Assembly (NCBI GenBank): GCA_001464575.1
Contig: LNFE01000153.1
Span: forward strand, 1-54,442
Reading direction: 5' to 3'
Length of the DNA stretch: 54,442 nt
Source of the DNA: Acidobacteria bacterium Ga0077553
GTDB taxonomy: Bacteria > Acidobacteriota > Terriglobia > Bryobacterales > Bryobacteraceae
The notes under the pieces were generated by a model. It was not told the DNA's origin. It ran no database searches and saw nothing but the letters and a program-made list of their open reading frames with translations. Shown piece after piece: positions 17,341-26,500 of the stretch (its first letter is position 1; each line of letters opens with the position of its first letter). The position numbers and the translations under genes are program-made.

Positions 17341-17855
17341 GCTGGGTTCGTTTCGTCCTGCTGGGAGGGGTTTTGGCCGGGCTTACCGCCGGCCAAACCC
17401 TCCTCCCAGTGGGGGAGCTTTTACGGTATTCGCTCGAGGAAACTCCCGAGCAGCTGACCCGGGGCATGGGTCGTCCGGTGCAAACCGGCGAAGCGAGCCC
17501 CGGGTATTTTACGTGGTATTACAAGACGGACGTGCTGGATCAGCATGATTTCAGCCACTTGCTCGTCTTCCGGAAGTCCGATGGAAAGCTGGCCAGCGTA
17601 ACCCGCAACTTTCATACGCCGGTGAACGTCGACGCGTTGTTTCCGGCCAAGAGCGTCAAAACGCACTACTGGCCGAGCGAGAAGGACCCGCAATGGGCGG
17701 TGCGGGTGCGATTGATGGGCGGCGACCGGCTGATGATGGCAATGGGGGTGAAAAAAGAAGGGGACACTACGACGCAGGTGGTTGTCATGCGGCGCAGTGT
17801 CCTGAAGTTCTTTCTTCCCTGGTTTGACGAGCAGCTGACGGCGGAGAAGCGGTAG
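17337..17855 (+). CDS. Conserved secreted protein of unknown function, coupled to alkaline phosphatase
   Basis: 172-aa protein that I do not recognise. Residues 1-19 are a signal peptide (GVLAGLTAGQ). The mature part has ETPEQLTRGMGRP, a WYYKTDVLDQHDFSHLLVF strand-rich segment and a charged C-terminus ending E-K-R. The ATG overlaps the alkaline phosphatase stop (ATGA), so the two proteins are made together and may work together. The last codons lie in a 12-bp hairpin shared with the convergent gene. No domain assignment is possible by eye. Confidence 0.8.
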   Translation: MSWVRFVLLGGVLAGLTAGQTLLPVGELLRYSLEETPEQLTRGMGRPVQTGEASPGYFTWYYKTDVLDQHDFSHLLVFRKSDGKLASVTRNFHTPVNVDALFPAKSVKTHYWPSEKDPQWAVRVRLMGGDRLMMAMGVKKEGDTTTQVVVMRRSVLKFFLPWFDEQLTAEKR

Positions 17856-17871
17856 ACCTTACCGCTTCTCC
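17843..17871. terminator. Bidirectional hairpin at a convergent gene junction
   Basis: GGAGAAGCGGTA and TACCGCTTCTCC form a perfect 12-bp stem with a 5-base loop. The stem covers the last codons and stop of both convergent genes, which both end in E-K-R. There is no T-run, so if it terminates it would be an atypical, non-canonical terminator or an mRNA-stabilising end. Confidence 0.6.
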
Positions 17872-20363
17872 TCCTCTTCGTCCTCGGTTTCGATGGCCAT
17901 GGGGGCGAACACGGCGTTGCGGGGCTGAGGATACGGGGTGTTCCACCCGCGAATCTGGCCCCAAACGATGCGGTTGAGCTTCTCGGTGGGAACCGCGTCG
18001 GGGACATCCCACCGCATCTTGGCCGATTCGAGAGCCGCTTGGCGGGCCGGGCCGCGCAGGGCGTTGACGGCGGGGTTGCGATCGAAGAGCGATTGCTGCG
18101 GCTCGACGGCGGCGTATGGCGTCAGGTCGGGGGTGGCGGTGAAGCTTTCCCGCATATCGTGGGCGATCAGGTCAAACAGCGACATGGTGGGGAGGCCGAG
18201 GATCAGCTCAATCGTCTTCACCATGGACTGGTTTGAGTAGAACGTGGAGTCGACATGGCCGCGCTTGGTGTACGGGCTGATGGCGAGGGCGACCGTGCGA
18301 TGGCCGTCCACGTGGTCGACGCCGTTCTGCGCGTCATCTTCAACGACGAAGATCGCCATCTTGGACCAGAACTTCGACTTCGAAAGGCCTTCCACGATCT
18401 GGCCGAGAGCGAGATCGTTGTCGGCCACCATTGCTTTGTGGGTGGATGCCCCGGGAGCGGCGCCGAAGGTGTGGTCCGAGGGGAGCTGCAACAGGATCAG
18501 GTTGGGCATCTTGCCGCCGGCTTCCCACTGTTTCAGGTCCTTCAGGAAGATTTGGCCGCGGACCACGTCGGGAATCGAGTTGGTGTAGGCGGGGAATTGG
18601 GGTGCCAGAATCTTATTCATGCTGGCGATGGGGGCGACGGTGGTCCACTGGGTCGTCAGGTCTTCGCCGGCCTTCCAGCGGTTGAGGAGGTCAATGCGGA
18701 GCGACTGGGGTTCCGAGCGGCGTCCGGCGTATTCGCCATAAATGCGGACGGATTTCTGGCGCGCCAGGGCGTAGTCCCATAGGAAGCCGCCCGAGGCGTA
18801 GGCGATCGGGTCGGTGCCGTCGAAGGGGTAGCTGCGGCCTTCGTAGCCGGGCCAGAGGCAGTAGGCTGTTTCGCTGGCTTGGGTCAACCACTGATGGCCG
18901 TCGCCGGAGTTGCCGCCGGTGGCGTAGAAGTTATCGAGGGTGACGAACTGCTCGGCCAGGCGGTGGTGGTTCGGGGTTACGTCGTTGCCGAACATCACCA
19001 GGGAGGGGTCGCCATTGCCGCGCGGCATGTCGCCAAAAACCTGATCGTAGGTGCGATTTTCCTTGATGATGTAGACGATGTGCTCGATGGGAGAGGGCTC
19101 GCCGGAGCGCTCGGGGATGGGTTGCGGGGCGGCGGCGGGGCGGGCGGTGGTGGCGCGCGGGGCGGCCATGTGGTTATTTTCGGCGACGGCAGTGGTGTAG
19201 TTGGTGAGTTGGGCCGGGGTAGGGAGATCGATGACCGCGACGGAGCCGCGATTGGCGTGAACGTAACGGCTGGTGGGCTTGTCGCGCCAACCGGAACCCG
19301 CGCCGAGGAGCGCGCCGACGGCCAAGCGTTTGCCATCGGGGCTGAGGGCGAGCGAATTGGGATACCAGGCGGTGGGGATGGAACCTTTCAGGGCGCCGGT
19401 GGCGGTGTCGATCAGCAGCACGGCGTTGATGCCGCCGCAGGCGACATAGAGAGTTCCCTGCCCCACGGTAAGGGCGTTCGGGGCGATGCCGTTCACCTTT
19501 TGGGCCCAAGGCTGCAGGGAGATCGTGCGGACGGTGGCCTGGGTTTTGGTGTCAATGACGGTAACGGTGTCGCTGTTCGAATTGGCGACGTAGAGGCGAT
19601 TATTGGCGTGGTCCCAATGGAGACCGGTGGGGTGGAGGCCCGTTGGAAGGGTGTGGGTCACCTTTTGGGTGGCGATGTCGATGCGGGAGACGGTGCCGGT
19701 GGAGGCGATGCCGCGGGCGTCGACGACCACTTTGTCGGCGGTGGGCGCCAAGCCGGTGGGAGCGATGAGGTCACCCGACTTGGGCAGCCGGCCTCCCCAG
19801 TTGGAGACGTAGGCGGTCTGGCCATCGGCCGAGAGGGCGGCGGCAAAGGGCGCGATGCCGGTAGGGACTTTCGCGATCAGTTGGCCGGACGTAAGGTCGA
19901 CGACGGCCAGTTGATTGTTGTAGATCAGGGGCACAGCGGCGCGGGAAGCCTGCACCGAGAGCGCGCCGGCCAGCAGTTCACCGAGCACCGGTCCGAAGGG
20001 CTGGCCGTCTTTATGGAGCTGCACCTTGCGGTTGGGGGCTGGGGCCGTATATGCGGCGCTGGAATAGGCGAGACCCTGGAGCGCGGCCCGGCCCCGCATC
20101 GGGTGCCGGGTGAGAACGCGATTGCCGCGCCAGTCGAGACGGTAAACGCCAGCGGCGTGCGAAACCAGCAGTTCCGAGGGTTCGGCGCCGAAGGCGACCG
20201 CATACACGCGCCCATCAAAAACCGTGGGGACGCCAGCGGGGGTGATGGACTGGCGGGTGGTGACGGTTCCGGGATCGGAGACGGCACGAACCGGACGGTC
20301 GACCGTCTGGGCCGCGCCGAGGGCGGCCGAGAGGGCGAAGAGAAGGTATAGATGGGGACGCAT
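17859..20363 (-). CDS. YncE-like beta-propeller / phosphoesterase fusion protein
   Basis: 834-aa secreted two-domain protein. Signal peptide is residues 1-19 (SAALGAAQ). Residues about 30-400 are YVTN-type propeller repeats (AALSADGQTAYVSNWGG, NNRLYVANSNSDTVTVIDTK, TLYVACGGINAVLLIDTATG, LALSPDGKRLAVGALLGAG). The second half is a phosphoesterase (phospholipase C-like, alkaline-phosphatase superfamily): IEHIVYIIKENRTYDQVFGD, TLDNFYATGGNSGDGHQWL, FVVEDDAQNGVDHVDGHRT. The ENRTYDQVFG motif is diagnostic. Start 20363 removes an unlikely 17-residue extension. A proline-rich linker separates the halves. It ends at the shared hairpin with the phosphatase operon; a phosphate-scavenging role is inferred. 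Confidence 0.9.
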   Translation of the reverse strand: MRPHLYLLFALSAALGAAQTVDRPVRAVSDPGTVTTRQSITPAGVPTVFDGRVYAVAFGAEPSELLVSHAAGVYRLDWRGNRVLTRHPMRGRAALQGLAYSSAAYTAPAPNRKVQLHKDGQPFGPVLGELLAGALSVQASRAAVPLIYNNQLAVVDLTSGQLIAKVPTGIAPFAAALSADGQTAYVSNWGGRLPKSGDLIAPTGLAPTADKVVVDARGIASTGTVSRIDIATQKVTHTLPTGLHPTGLHWDHANNRLYVANSNSDTVTVIDTKTQATVRTISLQPWAQKVNGIAPNALTVGQGTLYVACGGINAVLLIDTATGALKGSIPTAWYPNSLALSPDGKRLAVGALLGAGSGWRDKPTSRYVHANRGSVAVIDLPTPAQLTNYTTAVAENNHMAAPRATTARPAAAPQPIPERSGEPSPIEHIVYIIKENRTYDQVFGDMPRGNGDPSLVMFGNDVTPNHHRLAEQFVTLDNFYATGGNSGDGHQWLTQASETAYCLWPGYEGRSYPFDGTDPIAYASGGFLWDYALARQKSVRIYGEYAGRRSEPQSLRIDLLNRWKAGEDLTTQWTTVAPIASMNKILAPQFPAYTNSIPDVVRGQIFLKDLKQWEAGGKMPNLILLQLPSDHTFGAAPGASTHKAMVADNDLALGQIVEGLSKSKFWSKMAIFVVEDDAQNGVDHVDGHRTVALAISPYTKRGHVDSTFYSNQSMVKTIELILGLPTMSLFDLIAHDMRESFTATPDLTPYAAVEPQQSLFDRNPAVNALRGPARQAALESAKMRWDVPDAVPTEKLNRIVWGQIRGWNTPYPQPRNAVFAPMAIETEDEEEEKR

Positions 20364-20384
20364 GCGGGCAATTCTATCGTGGTG

Positions 20385-20417
20385 AGGTTGCAATTGGATG
20401 AGTAAATGGTGCAACCT
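20385..20417. promoter_or_regulatory. Inverted repeat between divergent genes
   Basis: AGGTTGCA (20385-20392) and TGCAACCT (20410-20417) are perfect 8-base arms separated by 17 bases, centred in the 80-base gap between the propeller/phosphoesterase gene (minus) and the DHH gene (plus). The geometry fits a dimeric-regulator operator or a short stem-loop. No regulator can be named. Confidence 0.45.
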
Positions 20418-20443
20418 AGTTAGTTCTTTCGCCCCCTTTTTCC

Positions 20444-21397
20444 ATGCGCGTACGCGTCCTTTACCACGACCACTGTTTTGACGGATCGGCTTCAGCGGCG
20501 TTCTTTAGCCAGTTCTATGCGGATCGGATGGGTCCGTCCGCCGAATTTGCCTATACGGGCATGGCGCACACGGCCGACCAGCAGTTTGCCGAGAGCCTGT
20601 TTGACGGGGACGAGAATGCGATTGTCGACTTTAAGTACGCGCCCAACCCGAAACTGACGTGGTGGTTTGATCACCACCAAAGCGCTTTTCTGAGCCCGGC
20701 CGACGCCGAACATTTTCGGACGGAACGGCAGGGGAATTACTTTTTCGATCCCACGTACCGGTCGTGCACCAAGTTTATAGCCCACATTGCGCGGGACCGG
20801 TTCGGCTACGAGAATCCCTTTCTGGCCGACTTAGTGAAGTGGGCCGACATCATCGACGGGGCGCAATATGCGAGCGCGCAGGAGGCCGTAGAATTGGCGG
20901 CTCCGGCGATGAAGCTGACGCTGTTGATTGAGGCGGCCAACGGTTCGGAGATCATCCACCGGATCATTGGTTGGATGCGGACGAAGACGCTCGACGAGAT
21001 CATTGCCCTGCCCGACATTCAGGCGCTATTCCAGCCGCTGTATGAACGGCATTTGCGATCAATCGAAGTGATTCGCCAGCAATCGGCGACATCCGACGGA
21101 GTGATCTTTTTCGACTTGGTCGGTAGCGGGATGGAAGGCTACAACAAGTTCATTCCCTACTATCTCTTCCCGGAGAACGTCTACACCGTTAGCGTGAGCG
21201 AGCAGCCGTTCCGGACGAAGGTGAGCGTGGGGTCGAGTCCTTGGGCCGGGGACCGGGTGCGGCACAATCTGGCCACGATCTGCGAGCGGTACGGTGGCGG
21301 CGGACACCCGAAAGTGGGCGCCATCAGCTTTCCCACCGGGGCCATTGAGCAGGCCCGGCAGGCGGCGCGGGAGATTGTGGCGGAGCTGCAGAGCTAA
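20444..21397 (+). CDS. DHH family phosphoesterase
   Basis: 317-aa cytoplasmic phosphodiesterase of the DHH superfamily, which includes NrnA-type oligoribonucleases and cyclic-nucleotide phosphodiesterases. Metal-binding motifs are LYHDHCFDGSASA near the N-terminus (D-x-D class), VDFKYAP, and the namesake F-D-H-H-Q-S; the C-terminal DHHA1 substrate motif is YGGGGHPKVGAISF. Length fits a stand-alone enzyme. No Shine-Dalgarno is visible before the ATG (CCCCCTTTTTCC), so the message may be leaderless. Specific substrate (short RNA, pAp or cyclic dinucleotide) cannot be told. Its stop shares a CTAA with the convergent gene. Confidence 0.88.
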   Translation: MRVRVLYHDHCFDGSASAAFFSQFYADRMGPSAEFAYTGMAHTADQQFAESLFDGDENAIVDFKYAPNPKLTWWFDHHQSAFLSPADAEHFRTERQGNYFFDPTYRSCTKFIAHIARDRFGYENPFLADLVKWADIIDGAQYASAQEAVELAAPAMKLTLLIEAANGSEIIHRIIGWMRTKTLDEIIALPDIQALFQPLYERHLRSIEVIRQQSATSDGVIFFDLVGSGMEGYNKFIPYYLFPENVYTVSVSEQPFRTKVSVGSSPWAGDRVRHNLATICERYGGGGHPKVGAISFPTGAIEQARQAAREIVAELQS

Positions 21398-21873
21398 CGC
21401 TGGGTGATGAGATACCACCGGTCGGCCTGAGCGTCTTTGGGAGCCGCCGGCGTCACGGCTGGGACCGGTTTCGCCGGGGCCATGGTCATAATGGCGACGT
21501 TGCCGCCGGCGGAATCCGGAACGAGCATCCGCTGACGGACGATCTTGCCCCGCAGTAGGTGCGGTTCGAGCGCGACGGTGTTCTCCCCGGTGGCGGCGGA
21601 AGCCGGATGATCCTGCTTCCGGACGAGCGCCCGCAACACGTTTTCCGTCAGGCCGTGGCGAGCGAGTGCGGCGAGGGCCTCCGCGCTCGTGTCAAAGCGG
21701 GAGGTTTTGTTTTCGATCAGCTCGAGCAGGAAACGTTCTCCCAGGCCGGCTTCGGCAAGGAGGAGCACCCCTTCGTTCGTCAGAAGGTTTTTGGGGGGCG
21801 GCGCGGACTTCGGCGCGGCATCCGCGGCGCAAAGAGCGCCGGCGAGGGCGAGAACGGAAAAAAACGTTCGCAT
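21394..21873 (-). CDS. Small secreted protein with Acidobacteria-type LTN/FDTS helical motif
   Basis: 159-aa exported protein. Signal peptide is residues 1-18 (GALCAADA). After a proline linker comes a short helical module, LLTNEGVLLLAEAGLGERFL then RFDTSAEALAALARHGLTE and VLRALV, a pattern I know from many secreted Acidobacteria proteins and of unknown function. The C-terminus is an alanine/proline-rich stretch. It converges on the DHH gene with a 4-base stop overlap and is divergent from the next gene with 59 bases between. Confidence 0.75.
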   Translation of the reverse strand: MRTFFSVLALAGALCAADAAPKSAPPPKNLLTNEGVLLLAEAGLGERFLLELIENKTSRFDTSAEALAALARHGLTENVLRALVRKQDHPASAATGENTVALEPHLLRGKIVRQRMLVPDSAGGNVAIMTMAPAKPVPAVTPAAPKDAQADRWYLITQR

Positions 21874-21932
21874 AGGAAAGATATCGGCAAAAAAAGCTCA
21901 TTGAGAGGATTTTTTGGGCGATAAAGCTAAAG

Positions 21933-22913
21933 ATGATGTGGCGTGGTGTGGTTGGTCTTGTTGTGATGGTGTCCGGACTGCGGGCGATGGATCTGCGTTT
22001 GAGCAATCCGACGCTGCCCATGGCGCGCGCCGGGTACCCCTATCAGCAGGGGCCGCTGTTGGTGGAGAGCGGCGGGCGCTGCCCGGTGGGTGCGACGGGA
22101 ATGCGGGTGGTGGATGGCAGTTTGCCTGAGGGAATGGCGTTGGACGGAGCGGGCTATCTGCGCGGCACGCCGCGGGAACCGGGACGGTACGGATTTGCGG
22201 TGGAGATCCGCACGGCCTGCGCCCGAGCCGTGGAGCAGGTGGTGCTCGAAGTCGGCATGGCGCCGATGCTGCGGGTATCGGCCCTTGAGCTAGCCTTCTC
22301 CTGCGAGCGCGGGGGGCGGCCGCCGGAGCCGCAGCGGGTGATGGTAAGCGGCAGTCAGCCCGGTCTGCCTTATCAGATGTCGGCTTCGGGCGCTCCCTGG
22401 CTCGAAATTCGGCCCCGGCGGGGAGCGTTGCCCCCACCCGGCGCCGCGCTCGAAGCGGACGCCGTGGACTTGTTTATCCATCCCGAAAAGCTCGACAGCG
22501 GCGAGTACCACACCACCTTGCTGACTTACGCGTGGGGTGGATCGGCCCCGGCCTCCACGGCCATTCATTTGACCGTGAAACCGGCGGGCACGGGTTGGGA
22601 CGGGGTGCGGACGATGCCGATGGTGACGCCGCCAGGGCCAGTGACGCCCATCCCCATCGTCATCGTGCCTCCCGCCTCCCTCCAGCCGCCCCCTCCCCCC
22701 AAGCCGGTGGCCAAGCCAAAGCCGGTGGCGGCGCAAAAACCGGCAGCGCCGAAGCGCCCGGTCGTCCCCATCACGCGGTCTCGAATCGTCACCGTGCCCA
22801 AAATTACCTTGCCGGAAGCCAGTAAAGGTCCATCGAAGATGCTAGGCGAGCCAGAGGTCCCCAAACCGGAGCCGCCGAAGCCAGCCAAGAAGAGCGGCGG
22901 AGGCGACCACTAA
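21933..22913 (+). CDS. Secreted putative-Ig (He_PIG-type) protein with Pro/Lys-rich tail
   Basis: 326-aa exported protein. Signal peptide is roughly residues 1-18 (VMVSGLRA). The segment GSLPEGMALDGAGYLRGTP with EPGRYGFAVEIRT is the classic short 'putative Ig' (He_PIG) motif found in adhesins and surface proteins. A second beta domain (SGAPWLEIRPRRGALPPPG, TIHL-like strands) follows, resembling BACON-type domains. The last 100 residues are proline- and lysine-rich (PPPPPKPVAKPKPVAAQKP), like TonB or other periplasm-spanning linkers, and end with a GGGDH tail. It precedes the ECF/kinase genes by 40 bases. Function is unknown; a cell-surface role is likely. Confidence 0.75.
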   Translation: MMWRGVVGLVVMVSGLRAMDLRLSNPTLPMARAGYPYQQGPLLVESGGRCPVGATGMRVVDGSLPEGMALDGAGYLRGTPREPGRYGFAVEIRTACARAVEQVVLEVGMAPMLRVSALELAFSCERGGRPPEPQRVMVSGSQPGLPYQMSASGAPWLEIRPRRGALPPPGAALEADAVDLFIHPEKLDSGEYHTTLLTYAWGGSAPASTAIHLTVKPAGTGWDGVRTMPMVTPPGPVTPIPIVIVPPASLQPPPPPKPVAKPKPVAAQKPAAPKRPVVPITRSRIVTVPKITLPEASKGPSKMLGEPEVPKPEPPKPAKKSGGGDH

Positions 22914-22953
22914 GACGGATGTGATACTCTCGCGGTCATCCTTTTTGACCGCA

Positions 22954-23547
22954 ATGGAAGAAGCTGAAATTACACAACTGCTCGGCCGCGTTTCGCAGGG
23001 CGACAAGCAGTCGGAAAATCGCCTCTTAGAAATCGTCTATGGCGAACTGAAGCGGCTTGCGGCACAGGCCATGCGCCGGGAACGGGCCGACCATACGCTC
23101 CAACCGTCGGCCCTCGTCAACGAAGCCTACTGTAAGCTGGCCGGGACGCAAAAGGTGCCCTGGGAGAGCCGGCGGCATTTCTACGCCACTGCCGCCCGCA
23201 TCATGCGGAACATCCTGATCGACCACGCGCGGGAGCATCAGGCGGCCAAGCGGGGCGGTTCGCAGCACCACAAAGTCGAGTTACGAGAGGATCTGCTGCG
23301 CGTCGAAGAGGATGCCGCAACTTATTTGGCCCTGGATCAGGCATTACAACGCCTTGCTCTAGTAGACGCCCGGCAAGCGCAGATCGTTGAACTGCGATTC
23401 TTCGGAGGACTGGGCGTGGAGGAGACCGCGGCCACCATGAACCTGTCCGAACGAACGGTAAAGAGAGACTGGATGGTGGCCCGGGCTTGGCTGGAAGCGG
23501 AATTGACCCGATCAGCCGGAGACCAGCATCGTGCCGTGGGAGCCTGA
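22954..23547 (+). CDS. ECF sigma factor, TIGR02999 type
   Basis: 197-aa sigma-70 factor of the extracytoplasmic-function group. Region 2 is LLGRVSQGDKQSENRLLEIV, YGELKRLAAQAMRRERADHT, LQPSALVNEAYCKL, with HFYATAARIMRNILIDHARE; region 4 is LALVDARQAQIVELRFFGGL and VEETAATMNLSERTVKRDW. These blocks are those of the TIGR02999 (ECF43-like) group, typical of Acidobacteria and Planctomycetes. ATG at 22954 was preferred to a GTG at 22921. The kinase gene starts inside its 3' end (17-base overlap), and ECF factors of this kind are known to pair with Ser/Thr kinases instead of anti-sigma factors. Confidence 0.9.
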   Translation: MEEAEITQLLGRVSQGDKQSENRLLEIVYGELKRLAAQAMRRERADHTLQPSALVNEAYCKLAGTQKVPWESRRHFYATAARIMRNILIDHAREHQAAKRGGSQHHKVELREDLLRVEEDAATYLALDQALQRLALVDARQAQIVELRFFGGLGVEETAATMNLSERTVKRDWMVARAWLEAELTRSAGDQHRAVGA

Positions 23548-26500
23548 GCGCTGGGAGCGGGTGAAAGATCTGTTCGAGTGCGCCGCCGAGTTGCCGGTGG
23601 CGGAACGGGCCGCATTTCTGCTGCGCGAATGCCCGGACGATGAGGAGATCCGTCAGGAGGTCGAGCGGCTACTGGGTTTCGGTGCAGTGGTCGAGGCCTT
23701 CGTAGACCGGACTCCCGGGGTAGCCGGCCTTTGGGCCGAGGCGGCCGAGGGGCCGCGGTCCTGCCAACCGGGCGAGGTGCTGGCGGGCCGCTTCCGCATT
23801 GTGCGCCTCGTGGGGCGGGGCGGCATGGGCGAGGTGTTTGAAGCCTTCGATGAGGTGCTCGAGCAACGCATTGCGCTGAAAACCATCCGGCCGGAGATTG
23901 TCCACGAACCGAAGATGGAAGAGCGTTTCCGGCGGGAGATCCTGCTCGCCCGGCAAGTTACGCATCCCAACGTGTGCCGGGTTTATGACTATGTGAAATC
24001 GGAGCAGCTGGGATTCCTGACGATGGAGTTCCTCGAAGGGGAGACGCTCGCGCAGTTCCTGCGGCGGCGGAAACGGCTGACGCTCGACGAGGCCCGTCCG
24101 CTGATTGAGCAGATGGCGGCGGCCTTGGCGGCGGCGCATCGGGCAGGGGTGGTGCACCGGGACTTCAAGAGCGCCAACGTGTTTCTGACGCAGGAGCGGG
24201 ACGGCAGCACCCGGGTGGTGGTGACCGATTTTGGCTTGGCGCGCAGCATCGCTCCGGGAGAGGCCGAGTCGGCCACGGGCATGGGCGCGGGAACCCCGGC
24301 GTTCATGGCGCCGGAGCAGTTGGACGGCCGCCCGGTGGGTCCGGCGGCGGACATCTATGCGCTCGGCCTCGTGATGTACGAGATGGCGACCGGTTCCCTG
24401 CCCTACACCGGCGATTCGCCCTTACAGGTGGCCGTTCGGCGGCTGCGGGAGAAGCCGAAGCCGCCCCGGGCCGTGGCTCCGGAGGTGGACAGCCGATGGG
24501 AGGCCGTCATCCTGCGGTGCCTGGAGGCCGAGCCGGAAGACCGGTTTGCCGAGGCGAGCGGCGTCATCAAAAGTCTGGCCAGCCGGTACTCGCTGCCCTG
24601 GATCCGGCTTCGCAAGAGCTGGCGGCTGGGCACGGTGGCGGTGGTGACGCTAGTCGGAATTGCGCTCGGGGTGGTGGGCGGACGGTGGCTATGGGCGCCG
24701 CGGCCGGCCCCCGGGGCCGAGAACTTTTTCCAGATGGGGCTGGCAGCGCTGGCGGACGGGACCAATTCGCGGGCGGCTCGGATGCTGGAACTGGCGCTAG
24801 AAAAGGACACCGAGTACGTCCCGATTCGGCTGCGCCTGGCCGAGGCGTACTGGCGGCTGGACCAGCCGCGCAAGGCGCAGGAGCAACTGCTGCTGGCCGA
24901 GCAACAGACGATTTGGCATATCGACGACCGGCGTCTGCACGCGGGTATTCGGGCCCTGGTGCTGCGGGACTTTGGGACGGCCATGGCGGCGATGGCGCAG
25001 CGGGTGGATTCGCCGTTCGCTCCTCCGGCGCCGGGGCCGCGGCTGGATTTGGCGCGGGCCCAGGATGCGGCGGAGTTCGTAAAAGGAGCGACTGAGACCT
25101 ACCAAGCCGTGCTCCAAGAGAGCCCCAACCACCCGGCAGCGCTGCTGCGACTGGCCGGACTGGCCGATCAGCAGTTGCAGGTGGACCGGGCGGGTTGGCT
25201 CTATCAACGGGCAGCGGCGGGATACAAACGCATGCTGAACGAAGAGGGCATGGCGCTGACGCTAGTGCAGCAGGCGATGGGGCAGCAGTTTGTCTCCGTG
25301 GAAAAGGCGAAAAAACTGTTGACGGAGGCGGAATCAATTTCGGCGGCAGCGTTGACGCCGGGGATGCGGAGCCGGCTGCGATTGGTGCGGGCGGTGATGG
25401 AGGTGATGAACGGCAACTCGGATGGGGCTGAACGATGGGCCAAAGAGGGGCTGACGATCGCACAGGCGGCCGGGTTAGAAGCGCAGGCCGCGGCGGGGCT
25501 GGTGGATTTGGGGTTGGCCTATCTGGCGAAGTCGCGGTTGGGCGTGGCCCACGAGACCTACGCGGAGGCGGGGCGGCTGGCGCAGAGTTCCGGGGCGATT
25601 TACTGGGAGAAGCGGGCGCGATTAGGGCAGGCGTGGGCGGCGGCGTTAGACACCGGGCGCAAGGCGGAGGCCGGGGCGGCGCTAGACGAGGTAGAGCCGT
25701 TCTTCGTGGAGAACCGGTACAGGAGAGACGCGCTACAGGTGATGCGCATCCGGGCCGACATTCTCTTCTCGGCGCAGGAGTTGGAGGCCGCGGAAACGCT
25801 CTACGAGCGGACGGCGCAGGCGGCCAAAGAAGGGGGCGAGGAGCGGATTCGGCGCCGCGCGCGGGAGTTGCAGGCGGAGATCTTGATGCAGTTGGGGCGG
25901 CTTCCCGACGCGGCGCGCGTCTTGCGGGAGACGATGGCGGAGTATGCGCAGGAGGGCGCGAACAAGGAGTTTCCGGTGCATTACTTCCAGTGCCGGGTGG
26001 CTTTGGGCCGGGTTTTGAGTGTGCTGGGCCGGACGGAGGAGTCGCGGAAGGTATTGGTCGAGCTGCTGGCGGACCCGGCGATGAAGAGTGAGCAAATCCG
26101 GGTGCAGGCGCAAATCGCCTTGGCGGCAACCGAGGGTGAGGCCGGCCGGACAGAAGCTTCGGCCGCGCTGGTGCGACAGGCTTTGGCTAAGGCGCCGGAG
26201 GGACCAGCGCGCGACGAGGCGCGGCAGCAGGAGTGTGTGCAAGCAAAGACGGTGCCGCTTTGCTTGGAGGTGAAGGCGGAGTTGCGGGCGCACCGGAGCC
26301 TGAGTTTTCTGGCGCACGTGCAGATGGCGTTGGCCCAGGCATACCTGCAGGAAGGGAAGAAAGAATTGGCCGGGGCGGAGTTGGCCGGGGCGCTGGCCGA
26401 GTTTGAACGGCAAGCGAGCCGGAACAACGCCTTTTTCGTACGGCTTTTGCAGATGGCCGCGGGGACAGGGACGCCTGGGGCGGCCATTGAAGCGTGGGAG

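Noticed and set aside
18879..20351. 490-codon frame antisense to the propeller/phosphoesterase
   Set aside because: Low-complexity Gly/Asp/Val-rich product mirroring the propeller repeats; no start signal.
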